Assembly: GCA_022605405.1 (NCBI GenBank)
Contig: JABYQQ010000004.1
Span: 1,488,001 to 1,552,000 of the forward strand
Direction of reading: 5' to 3'
Length of the DNA: 64,000 bases
DNA from: Earliella scabrosa
Lineage: Eukaryota; Basidiomycota; Agaricomycetes; Polyporales; Polyporaceae
Shown piece after piece: positions 1 to 11,400 of the stretch. A program made the position numbers and the translations under genes. Position 1 is the stretch's first letter, and every line of letters begins with the position of its first letter. Below the pieces are notes generated by a model that was not told the DNA's origin, searched no databases, and was given only the letters and a program-made list of their open reading frames with translations.

Positions 1-33
1 ATCCTTATTCTACCCAAAAACAGAGACGACATA

Positions 34-2254
34 ATGGGCGCCGCATCCATGCTCACCCTCCTCCTCACCCACCCCCTCGAGTTCCGCATCCTCCTCCAGT
101 ACAAGATCTGGCACGAACCCAAGCGCGACATCACCCAGCCCTCAGAACACGCCACCTCGGGATGGGACCGCCAGACAATGCGCAGGTGTTGGGAGTTCCT
201 CGACCAGACAAGCCGCAGTTTCTCTGGTGTCATAAAGGAGCTCGACGGTGATCTGGCGCGAGTCGTGAGTCTCTCTGTCTTGTTCTGTCGTGTGCGCGGC
301 AGCCCCGCGTTTAGCCCCTAAAACCCGTTAGTCGGGTCTGTGGCATGGAGAGCATCCTTTCTTTCGAGTCACAGACCTAGCGTGACGAGAACGCTCGCTG
401 CAAGCATCCTTCCCTTGGCCGTGCCAGTAATTGACTTCGTTCATATAATGTTCTCCGACATATGTGGACTTGGAACAGCATCCTTGGAGCTCTGAGGTTC
501 CGTCACATCACAGCTTCATCTCCCATAAAGGTCTACGAGGGTAGCGAGGTCATGACACGACGTCACGTCATTGGGACATACTCGCCCTTTTCTATGAAAC
601 GCGTCTCTCCTCTCTTCTCTGTCTTTTCTGCGCTCTACTCAGCTCTTCGCGGTGTTATGCGTCGCGCGTGGACCGTGGATTACGCAATTCGTGGCCTCCT
701 AGCTGGACTGATACCTCCTTCCTCCGCTTCCTGAGTACGAATGCTCATAATCTATACCTCCACAGGTCTGCTTATTCTACCTTGTGCTACGAGGCCTCGA
801 CACGATCGAAGATGACATGACGCTCCCTGACGAGAAAAAACAACCCCTATTACGCCAGTTCCACAAACTCGCAGTCAAGCCAGATTGGACATTTGACGAG
901 TGCGGGCCGAACGAGAAGGACCGACAGCTGCTCGTCGAGTGGACCGTCGTCAGCGAAGAGCTCAACCGGCTAGACTCTCGGTGCGCCTCAACACATGCCA
1001 ATGCCACGTATTCATCCCATACTGACGAAAATGCTCGCTATATGCGCACAATCCTCCCCGCAGGTATCGTGACATCATCATCGACATTTGCGAGAAGATG
1101 CAGACCGGCATGGCCGACTACGCACACAAAGCAGCGACCACAAAGTCCATCTACGTCGAGACCATCGACGAGTACAACCTCTACTGCCACTACGTCGCCG
1201 GCCTCGTCGGTGAGGGCCTCACCCGGTTCTGGTCCGCGTCCGGCAAGGAGGCGGACTGGCTCGGCGACCAGCTCGAGCTCTCGAACGCGATGGGCATCAT
1301 GCTCCAGAAGACGAACATCATCCGCGACTTCCGCGAGGACGCGGACGAGCGCCGCTTCTTCTGGCCGCGCGAGATCTGGGGGCGCGAGGACCTCGGCAAG
1401 GCCGTCGGCCGCTCGGGCTTCAAGGAGATGGCGGAGCTGTACCAGCCCGGGAACGAGAAGCAGGCGCTCTGGGTGCAGAGCGCGATGGTCGCGGACTGCT
1501 TGTCGTTTGCGTGCGACTCGCTCGACTACCTCCGGCTCTTGAGGCAGCAGAGCGTGTTCTCGTTCTGCGCGATCCCGCAGACGATGGCGATGGCGACCCT
1601 CACGCTGTGCTTCATGAACTACGACATGTTCCAGAAGCACATCAAGATCAGGAAAGCGGAGGCAGCGTCGGTACGTCTCGCCGTTCGCTCTAGTTGCTGC
1701 TCTCTCGTATGTGCTGACTGTGGCCCGTTTTCGTAGCTAATCATGCGGTCAACAAATCCGCGGGACGTCGCGTTCATCTTCCGCGACTACTCGCGCAAAA
1801 TCCACGCGCGGGCCGTCCCAGACGACCCCAGCTTCCTCCGCCTCTCGGTAGCATGCGGCAAGGTATGCCCCCGTCGCCTCTCTCACCTCCTCATGAACCT
1901 GCTAACGCGACCACTCAGATCGAGCAGTGGTGCGAGCGGCACTACCCCTCCTTCGTCGTCCTCAAAGCCATGGGCGGCGGCGTGCAGTACGACGGCGCGG
2001 ACATGCGCTCGCAGGTCGTCGTGGCCGCGAACGCGCGCGACCGCGAGCTCGCGCAGGAGAAGCGCATGGCCGAGTTCCGCGCAAAGTACCCCGGCGCGGC
2101 CGCGACGCTCGACGCGCGCGACGCCGCCGCCGGCGACCAGGGCTCGTACACGGAGATGTTCATGTACCTCGGCGGCGCGTTCCTCATCATCCTCGCCATC
2201 AGCCTCGGCGCCGCATGGGTCCTCATTAAGTACTTTGGCAACCCGTCGTCGTAG
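34..2254 (+). CDS. ERG9: Squalene synthase (farnesyl-diphosphate farnesyltransferase)
   Basis: Joins two farnesyl diphosphates to squalene, the first committed step to ergosterol and, in polypores, triterpenoids; it acts at the ER membrane. Exons read as 34-264, 766-980, 1064-1670, 1737-1862 and 1919-2254; the frame stays open and gives 504 aa. Visible motifs are the first Asp-rich motif DTIEDDM in exon 2, YCHYVAGLVGEGLTRFW, and the second Asp-rich motif in NIIRDFREDADERRFFWP in exon 3. A C-terminal hydrophobic segment (about residues 475-495, YLGGAFLIILAISLGAAWVL) is the expected tail anchor. The start at 34 gives the family N-terminus MGAASMLTLLLTHPLEFR. Intron 1 is 501 bp, far longer than the other introns (66-85 bp). 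The gene converges on the RCC2-like gene, with 482 bp between the stops. The identification is firm from family motifs; enzyme activity is inferred. Confidence 0.97.
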
Positions 2255-2736
2255 GCGTGTCAGCCTCGCTGGCGGGTCGAGTGGGGTCAGCCATGCGTGC
2301 GGTTCTTGACATGTCCGGAGTCGGAGTGGAGTTGGGCGGGACTCGTATGCTCTTTGGATTATGCCTCTTGCTGTGCTCAGTCCACGGCGTATGCATTCCC
2401 TTATGCGCATTTTTGAGGTTCCGGCCTCCACTCCCCAAGTCTCGCGGGGACTGCAGCGCGTTGCTTGGATGGACGGGTGGACAGGTGTTTATATACGAGA
2501 TATACCCAGATTACAATACAGTGCTGTTATATAGTGGCGCGACGAACTAACTAACTACATCACAGTCCCGCATGATCCCAGATCGTCCAGCGAACGATGA
2601 ACGGAGAATGGCGAAAGTACAAACAAGAAAAGGCATGGAATGTATATACACTACTCGGGCAGGGGATGGTGGATTTGGCGATTGCATGTGAGGGGCGACC
2701 CGTCATTGGACAAGTCATGGGGGGTTGTCTACACGT
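2255..2736. other. Intergenic 3'-3' region, nothing recognised
   Basis: This 482 bp stretch lies between the stop codons of squalene synthase (+) and the RCC2-like gene (-). It should hold both 3' UTRs and terminators. It is more AT-rich than the genes, with a TATATACGAGATATACCCAGA-type stretch near 2490-2512. I see no ORF with coding character and no RNA gene. Confidence 0.6.
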
Positions 2737-5211
2737 CTATTTCTTGCGCTTGGATGCTGGGCCCCAGAGTCAGCGCCTGGAGGGAAACCTGAAGGAAGGA
2801 CTTACAAGTGGACTGCGTAGCAGCCTTGCGTTTCTGGCCAGGCTTTGGCGACTCGTCGCCCGCCGCTTTCGCCTTCGCCTTCTTGGGCTTCCGGCGCACG
2901 CCGTCGAGCGACACAGGTGCACCGGGCTCGTCCGCGCATTCGGGACAGAACCACTCCCCGTCGGGGACGGCGTCCAGCGGCGGATCGAGACACTTGAGGT
3001 GATACGGGTAGTCGCACTGCCAAGATGGGCCATGACGGCATCAGATTCAGATACGTAGCACCGGGGAGAGAGCGTCGGAACTCGCCTTGTCGCACTCGAG
3101 GGGGGCGTCGTCGTCGCCGGTGTCCTGGTCGCAGACGACGCAGATGTCCGGCGGGTTGACGTCCAGAGGGTGGCGCGGGAGGTCGGAGAACTTGTCGTTC
3201 GGGCGCGCGAGGATGAACGTCGTGTTCTGCCCTGCGGCGACTCTGCGGGGACAGCAAGTGAGGCGTGGTCAGCGCGAATGGACGCTCTCTCCTCTTCCCA
3301 GGCGGAGTGAGAAGGTACGCACTGTATGACGTCGATCCCGCTGAGGGGCATGTTCTGTATCGGTTTCGTTGCGCTCTTGGGCTGGTCCGGCCCATGTCCG
3401 AGTTCGCCTGCCCATCAGGATGAGACGAGAATGTAACCGAATGCGGAGTTCAGAGGAGATGCGTACCGTTCAACGCGCCCTGGCCAAACGCGATGGTCAT
3501 GACGCCGGCCTCTTCTTGGGCGAGAGCCCAGTGCGTAACACCCCCACACGCGGCGTGGATGATCTTACAGCCCCTGCAACATCGCTCAGAGACCGTGCAC
3601 CCATCGTTGTCAATAAGCGCGCTCACTGCATCTCCTGGATCCACTTGAAGGTCGAGAACGGTTGCCCGCCAGATCCTGCAAGAAAACGCGTTCAAGTCAT
3701 GGCGCAATACAGTCGCGAGCTGATCGTACCGTCACCGGTGTTCTTCCACTTGCCGGCAATCCAATACATGCCCTGCTTGTCGATCACGACCGAGTTCGAT
3801 GGCCCTGCATTCACATGGGCACCCATGGTGATTTCGTTCGGTCCCGCGAATTGCGGAACCATCCTGGGGGTGAGAACATCTTTCTGATCGCCTAGTCCGA
3901 GACGGCAGTATCCGTTGTAGCCCCAAACCCAGACGTGACTGAGAATGTATCATAAGTCCCGCGCGCTACTAGTGGCATATGAAGGACAGCTTACCCGGTT
4001 GCGGCCAGAGCTATCGCGTGCTGAGGGCCACAAGAGATTTGGACGATCTTATGCTCGTTGATTGGGCCTCTCACGAGGGCTGTATGCGCAGTTTGTGAGC
4101 TTGCAAGCAAGAGAACATGAGTGGTAGTACTGACTTGGTTCCGTTTCGTAGTCGAACGCTGACTTGCCAGCTGACACTATGCGCTCGCCTGCAGAGCCAC
4201 TCCCAAGTTGACCCTTCTCCTCGCTTCCGAATGCGAAGACTGCACGAGCATTGAGAAGGACGTCCTGCCACGAGCGAAAGACTACGCACCCTTGCCGCTC
4301 TTGGTGAGCACCACTGAGAAGGTAATGCCGGCCGCAGCCTTTACGACTTGCTCCTTCACGCCGCCTACCTTGGGCCCGTTCACCAGCTTGAACGACTGGA
4401 TTTCCGGGCATGCGGGATGGCCACACTATGGCACAAAGAGATTGGAGTGTGGGCAATACGTCGGCGGCATCAAGAGTACGAGGACTCACCTGGCCTGCAT
4501 GGTTCGCTCCCGCCGACCATACCTCCCCGCCGCTTCCCACGAGCAACGTATGGTTCCGCCCACACGCAGCGTGCACAAACCGCGTCCCCTTTGGCGCGCC
4601 GAGATCCTGCGGGGCGAGCCGGCGAGGCTCGTTCTCGGAGATCGCGTCGACGTCCGTTACGCCGAGGCAGGACTTGTCGTTGCGCCCGAACATCCACGCG
4701 ACGCCATCGACGTCAAGGACGACGCAGTGGCAGCCGGAGCATGATGTGTGCACTGAGACCGCCTTGACGTTGCTCAGCGAGCGGAGGATGTGGGGCTCGG
4801 GGAGGTCGGTGCTGTGGGCGTACGCTTGGCTTGGTACGAGCGGGGGAGAGAGAGAGAGGGAGAGACACGCACGAGGTACCATCTTCCTGGCTCTTTTTCC
4901 CTCCTTTATCTTTCTTGCCCAGTCGCGGCCTGCGTGCACGGTCAGCGGCGGGTCTGTCTCGAGATGCGCCCTCGGCGTTCGCTGGCTCTGAAATGGGCTC
5001 GCGTGTGCGGCCGCGCGATGGCAGAGTCGCAGCCACCGAGGAAATCACGCGTGTGGGCACTCACCAGTCGGTGCCTCCACAAAGGAGCACTTGTCGGGCG
5101 GAAAGAGGGACTCAGCGGGCGCGGCGGGGAGGAGGAAGAGAGACGGATACCTCTGCCCCACTTGTCTGCAGGCTGGGAGCTGGTGGCGGCGGGACTGGAA
5201 GGGCTCGACAT
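2737..5211 (-). CDS. RCC2/TD-60-like RCC1-repeat protein with C-terminal PHD finger
   Basis: Exons on the minus strand: 5151-5211, 5065-5089 (25 nt), 4880-4929, 4490-4824, 4290-4425, 4135-4239, 3995-4079, 3730-3938, 3627-3675, 3467-3573, 3323-3407, 3086-3242, 2806-3016, 2737-2756. All phases join and give 544 aa. The N-terminus VLLCGGTDWPRLGKK resembles the animal RCC2 start, and RCC1 repeats follow (for example FVHAACGRNHTLLV, FAFGSEEKGQLGSG, HVWVWGYNGYCRLGLGDQKD). After the propeller comes a C4HC3 PHD finger (CVVC..CDKCDYPYHLKC..WFCPEC), then a basic tail ending SKRKK, a likely nuclear signal. The PHD finger suggests a nuclear histone-reading role. Animal RCC2 acts at centromeres and on small GTPases; the fungal role is not known to me. 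The intron at 3017-3085 starts with GC instead of GT and interrupts the PHD finger codons. The start at 5211 is chosen because it joins in frame to the conserved repeat-1 motif. Confidence 0.9.
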
Positions 5212-5493
5212 TGGTGCACCGCCTCGAGTTGGGAGGACGAGCGAGAACGACGGCGTGTGACAGGCGGTCGCGCCCTCTCGCTACCCGCCCAAACCGTCCG
5301 AGCTGTCAGTCGCCAGAATCCCATCACCAGCCATCCGTGCGCCCGCTCCGACGCCGTCCTCCGTGTCGTTCACGCCCTCTGCGCTGCCGCGGGGCCTATC
5401 GTACAATCTATTACTAGACTAGAGAGCAGGATGTCCGAGTGAATACAGTAGTACATCGAAAGCGTGCGATAATTATCCAAATGCCCTGCGAAA
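5212..5493. other. Gap between TOR 3' end and RCC2-like 5' end
   Basis: This stretch of 282 bp must hold the TOR terminator and the promoter and leader of the RCC2-like gene, since both genes lie on the minus strand. It is GC-rich. I recognise no gene or distinct motif in it. Confidence 0.5.
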
Positions 5494-8400
5494 TCACCAG
5501 AAAGCACACCTGCGCGGACGGGGTCAGCGAGCACTCGCAGGCAGCCGGCATGGCGAGCACACGTACCATCCAGAGAAACACTGGCAGAGGTTCTCGAGCG
5601 AGGTGGCCTGTAGAATGAGCTTCTCCACCTGTGCAGACACCGTCAAGACCTCCTCCGGGTTGAAGTCTCGCCCTGGACGCAGAAATATGAGCGGACGTGG
5701 CGCAAAACATGCAAGACGGTGACGTACCAGTGAGCTTATCTTGAACGCGTCTGTACACGAACAGCGCACGCTCGTTCCGGACTTCTTGCGCCTCTGAATG
5801 GCATGGAACAGGTCAGAATCTCAAACGCTATCAGTCAATCTCGGCACGTACCGTTCAGAATGTGATTCTCGTCCGCCTTGAGCTTGCGAATCGGTGCTGT
5901 GGGATACGCCGCTGCGCGGACAAGGTCCGCCTGCCGTCCGCTGTCACCTAAAATACGAGGGGACACGTAAGGACCGCTGTCTCGGCACACGCCAGCATGC
6001 AATACCAACGCGAGAACAAACAGGACGTTTAGGAAACCACGCACCTTCTCCTCGTCGCGTGTCGACGTCCGGTTGCATCAGCCGCCAGTTGATCAGCGGG
6101 TCGTATACAAACGCCTCCAGAACCGCCATGAGGGACTCCTTGTTCTCCCGGAGCACCTTCATGCTGATCTCGCACGTGTTCCTGAAGCTTCCCTCGATCC
6201 CGCTCACCTCCATGGCGTGCGTGAGCATCCTCGTCAATCGGAACGGGATCTTCTCTGGGAACTTCTCGCGATGCATGGCCACCTCGAAGCAGTCCCCAAA
6301 GTCGATGTGGACCATCTTGCCCGTGTTGCGCTCCAGCATGAGGTTCGACGGGTGCCGATCTCCGAGCCCGAGGATGTGGCCAACCATGCTGTTCACGGCG
6401 AGGGAGCGGGTGTACGTGGCGCGGCGCTCGAGCCAGTGTTCCGAGTTGATGCTCTTGAGCCAGAGCACCCTGTAGAGATCCTGCCCCGTGGTGTTCTCAA
6501 GCGCATACTCGAAGACCTCGATCTTCTGCAGCAGGATCAGGTTCTCATAGTCTGGCGCCATCTGCACAGCATGTCACCAGTCGTTCAACGCCATCCCAAA
6601 AGTGTTACGTACCTGAAGCATCAAGCGGTACTCGATATTGAGCAGAACCTTCCTTGACTCGCGGTAATCTCGGACAAGCACGTGGAGTGTGTCGCTGTCC
6701 TTCACCCATCCGAGGAGACCAGCGTTCGGTGCGAGAGGAATGACAGGGAAGCGCTGGATGTGGAGGCGTCTCTTGAAGCAGTCGGTGTCCACCGCGAGCA
6801 AGCCATTCACCAGGCTGAAGAGCTGCATGACGCGCTCGTCTTGCCGCAAGTCTTCGTGGCCCTTCAGAAGGAACTGGTGGTCCTTGCCATCGCTGCCCTT
6901 GATCGACAGACGCCGGGGGCGCTGCTTCGATGAGATGACAGTGAGTTTGGGGGCGAAGCTCGTGATCTTGATGACAGGCTTCCCGCTCTGGTAAGTACCT
7001 GTACACCAGCAGAGTAAGTTGACGCGTCTTCGATGCAAAAAGGGAACGACGTACCAGGTACAGCGAGCTCCAGGTTGCGCGCCTTCAACAGCTCGGGCGA
7101 GACATATTGCAGGTCGAGGGTGGTCAATTGGGGAAGTTGTTTCTCGATCTTCTTGAATACCTAGAGACAAAGATCATGTCAGACTATCGCATACGATGAG
7201 ACTCAAAACGCGCTCACCCCGTAGTAGATCTCCCATGCCTTCTCCAAATCACGCTTCTCTCCATAGATCGTATACCGCCGACATGCCTCGCGAGCCTCAT
7301 GCAAGTCACGGCCGAATACTTGAGTGAACGAAGTCTCTCTTGCAGTTTTCGGGCCCTGTACAGGAGGTTAGCAGATCGGCCAAGACACACGAAGGAATCG
7401 TTTACGGCTTCAAGCATCTCATGGAGCGGCTCCAGGAAGGCGATCATGCCCATCGGATTGTGGTCGGTGAAGTAGAGTCGTGACGCTTCCTCGAGACCTT
7501 CGTGCCAGAGCTCATGCCACAGGATCGCTACGCGGATCAGCTCGTGACTGACGAGCAGGGCCTGCTCGACAATGATAGGACTGTGCTCCTTCATGCGGTC
7601 CATGATGTTGAGAGCGGCCTTCTTCCGGACAACGCTCGACGACTTCGACGCGACGGTGAGGGGGTACACGAGGGCTTGCGGATGGTGTTTGCCAACTTCG
7701 GTGAGCAAGTTGTTGATGTTTCGCCTGATGTTGTTGCTCGGGGTTTGAATACGGGCGATGATCTAGACGAGACTGAACATCCTGACTGAACTACGTGTAT
7801 GCCCATGTACTCACCTGCGGAATGACCTCGAGCCAGGTGTCGACCTCGACATCGGTGAAACCGTTGCTCATGGCGTGGCTGACGTCATCATGGTCGCCAT
7901 ACTTAAACCAAAGTGTGAGTAGTCGCAAGGTGTCCTGGAGCGCATTCTCGTTCCTCAATGAGATCGAGCGGAAGAATCCTGACGCCACATCAGTACAGTA
8001 CTTCAATACCTCCAACGATGGAGCTCGCTCACCCGTAACAGCAGAGACGATGTGTACAGCGAGTTCATTCCCAGGAGCGTCGCTGACCCTGTTGTACTGC
8101 TGATTCTCCAAGAATCCGACGACCTCAAAGTTGGCGAGCGCCCATGTGTGCCATGCCTTGTACCAAGCCGGATCATAGTGCGTAGCCCAGTAATATGACT
8201 GCAAGATGTCCTTGATGTTTCGCTATTCGTAGCATAGTTGGAACTGGAGCCGAAAAGCGTGATAGGTACGACACTCACTGCGTCCCACTCTTCCTTCAGC
8301 GCGAATTGCCATTCACCGAGCTTGAAGTAGCAGCGAGCGAGCAGACGCGACAGCTCCTCCAGTTTGCTGTTCCCGACGGGTTCGGCGCGCGTGGTGGTGC

Positions 8401-11400
8401 CAGACTGGATATCTCGTGCAAGCTTCGCCGAGAAGTCGCGCAAGTAGTGGAGCGTGGTTTCCTTCTCGCCCTTCGCCCAGTTGCACTTGAGGTGTGCGTA
8501 GATGACCATGGGTGGGGCCTTAGAGTATTGTTGCTCGCGGTAGCCCGGAGGTTGGAGATGCTATGGATTCGGTCGGTAAGCGCCGTGCGCGCGACTACGT
8601 TGTAAGTCGAACTCACCCTGTCAGGCCACAACAAGGAGTTGATAGTCTTCTCGGCAAGGAACATACGATCCGACTTGCGGCAGAGGTTCGCGAATTTGAT
8701 CCACATGACAGGATCGTCTTCGGGCGACAGCACCAGAGCGCGGACCTGCAGGATGCGCTGCCAGACTTCGACGTCCGGCTGGCAACCCTGTAGCCTCTTC
8801 ATCCATGTCTTCCTCATAGCGGCCTGTCGGTCTGGCTGATCCGCATGCTGCTTGTAGTTAACGATCTCTTCAAGCTCTGACAGCATCTGCGCTCGGACCA
8901 TTGTGCTGATACGCCAACGATTGTGAGAATAGATGTCACAAACCAGATGGGCGGTACTTACTTGTACGACCGACCGTAGCTCTCGCCAACAAGGGACGTG
9001 AGCTCCGGATCGAGCAGATCTCGAGCCTTTGCGATTTGCTGCATCGCCTTCGGGAACTGGTTGTGGTGCACGGCAAGGATGGCTCGGTAGAACGGTCGGT
9101 CGGCAGAGTCAGGCTTCATCGTCTGGATGTAGTCGTCCATCGACTCCCAATCGTTCAGCGCCCATGCCGCAGCCGCAGCCAAAGGAGCAATCTCCCTCCG
9201 ATCTTCGATGTTGGCATTCGCCCAGTTTTCTTCGACCTGCTTCGCCAACTGGTCCCACTCTCCGAGGGCATGCAAGCACTTCATGCGTCCAATCGCGATC
9301 TCGGGCGCGTCAGGGTCATGGACGGCGCGCTGCTCGTAGGTCTGGAGCGCTTCTTGCCACCGTCCGAGTCGCTCGTACCACTCCTCGTGCTTGCTGACGT
9401 CGTACTGCTCGCGCGCGATCAGCAACGTTCCCCAAGCTGCGTCGTGCTGCTGAAGCTTCGAGTTTATGCTAATGAGGGCCTCAATGATCGTTGGGGACGT
9501 TTCAGTGAAGTACTCGAGCTCCTTGTAGTGCAGTGCCTTGGCGTACGCGTGAAACTTCATCGCGTACTCGCCGAGCGTGCGGTTCTCGATAGGCAGGGCC
9601 TTCTCCTCGTGTTCCATGAATTCGGCGAGGTTTAGTAGCCTATGCACAAGCTCTGTCGGCGCTGTGCTTGCGGTGATCGCAAACTCGATCGAGCGAACGA
9701 GATCCTCCTGTATGGCGATCAGAGAATTGTCGAAGAGCGGGTTGTGTATGGATCACGAACCTGGTACTGATCGTACAGCTCTCCCCAACATGACACGAAG
9801 GCGGCATTGAAGAGCTCTCTCGCAAGTGGTTGATGGACGTCGACCAAGCTCATACAGGCACGCAGTGCGTGGGAGGGCGACTCCCTCATGAACTCCACAG
9901 AGAGCTTCTGAATCCATTCGTACCAATCGTCCTTCGTTGCAACCTGCGAGACGTCCCATGCCTGCTTGAGGTGCTGCTGGTTGACGGCCATCTTCGTAGC
10001 CTCGGCAGGAGCCTGGAAGTCCGTGGTCTTCGAGCTGTCGCCAGCCCTAAGAGGGGTGAGCATGATCGCAGAGAGCCATCTCGGAGGTACTCACAGATCG
10101 GCCGTAGACGTGTCTTGCGGTAGCCGCTCGCCTTTGAGGAGCTTGTCGATCAGGTTCTCGTACCGCAGATGAGATATACGATGCCGCGTGAGGGTCTTAA
10201 ACAAGGCAATGAGCCAAGGTCTAATAGAAGAACAAAGGGGTGTCGTACCTTCCGGATAGTGGGATGGAAGATAGCGAAATCGGAACCCAACTGAATCATC
10301 AGCGCACAGAGCGTATCCAGAACCGCCTGCCTCAGCTCGTTGCTGCCTGTGTTCAACACTCGGACAAGAGGATGTATGATGCGTGACGCGTGGTCCGAAA
10401 AGTTGACGCGCCTCGTCAAGCCCTCGATGGTGTGTATTGCCTTCTTACGCAGTGCTGTTCCTGCGTCCTGCCTCTCGTATGTCTTGACGATGAGCGGGAT
10501 GACGAGCTGGAGGTACTCTTCGATGTTCGCGCCAAAGGTGAGGAACGCGTCGAAGATCTTCATCTGCGTCTGGCCCGTCTTGTCGTTCAGCTCCCCTTCG
10601 AACACCTTCAGGATGGGAGGGAGGATCATGGGTATGAACGGCTTGAACTCGGCGTCGAGCGCTTTCCCGAGCGCCTCGACGAGCGACATCAGAGGAAGCT
10701 GCAGCAGTACGTTGTCCCACAGATCCTGCACGAGTTTGAAGATCTCCGTTGTGTGGTTGCGGACGTGCTGCTTGATGATGCCGACCAAGATCGCGAGCTG
10801 CTCCAAGTGGAAGACTTGTATACGAGACGAAGACGTCCGTGCCACAGCGGCGAACGCTGGGATGATCTACGACAGTTCTGAGTGCGCTGCATCCACCACG
10901 TCCCTCGACTGAGTCACCCACCTGTGGCAGGAAGGTAACACACTTCAAGCCTTGCGTCTTGAATATGGACATTATAGCCTCGATGACCTTGTGATGGTGA
11001 TTGCCCAGCGACTGGTCCTTCAGAATGTTCAACAGTGCGTTGATGGCCACAGTCTGGTAGTAGTCGTCGGACGCAGTTGAGGCACCGGTCAGGTTGCGGG
11101 ACGCAGCGCTGACCAGGTTGGAAGACACTTCGCTCGCAGCATCTTCTTCCGGCTTGATCTTGCGCCTGTAAGGATCAAGAGCCCCAAGGATACCGAGAAC
11201 CTTGATGACCTCTCGACGCACAGCCTGACTGTTGAGCTCCGTGCGCAAGATCCTGCTCAGGATTTGTAGAAGCTGAGGATATTCCACGAGGGGGGCAATC
11301 ACGTAGCCAGTACTCGAACAGAGCTGTCCGAGAGTATGCAGAGCAGCGTCACGCTTCTGCAAAGAAGGGTCGGCAAGCTTGTTGATGATGACCTGCATGA

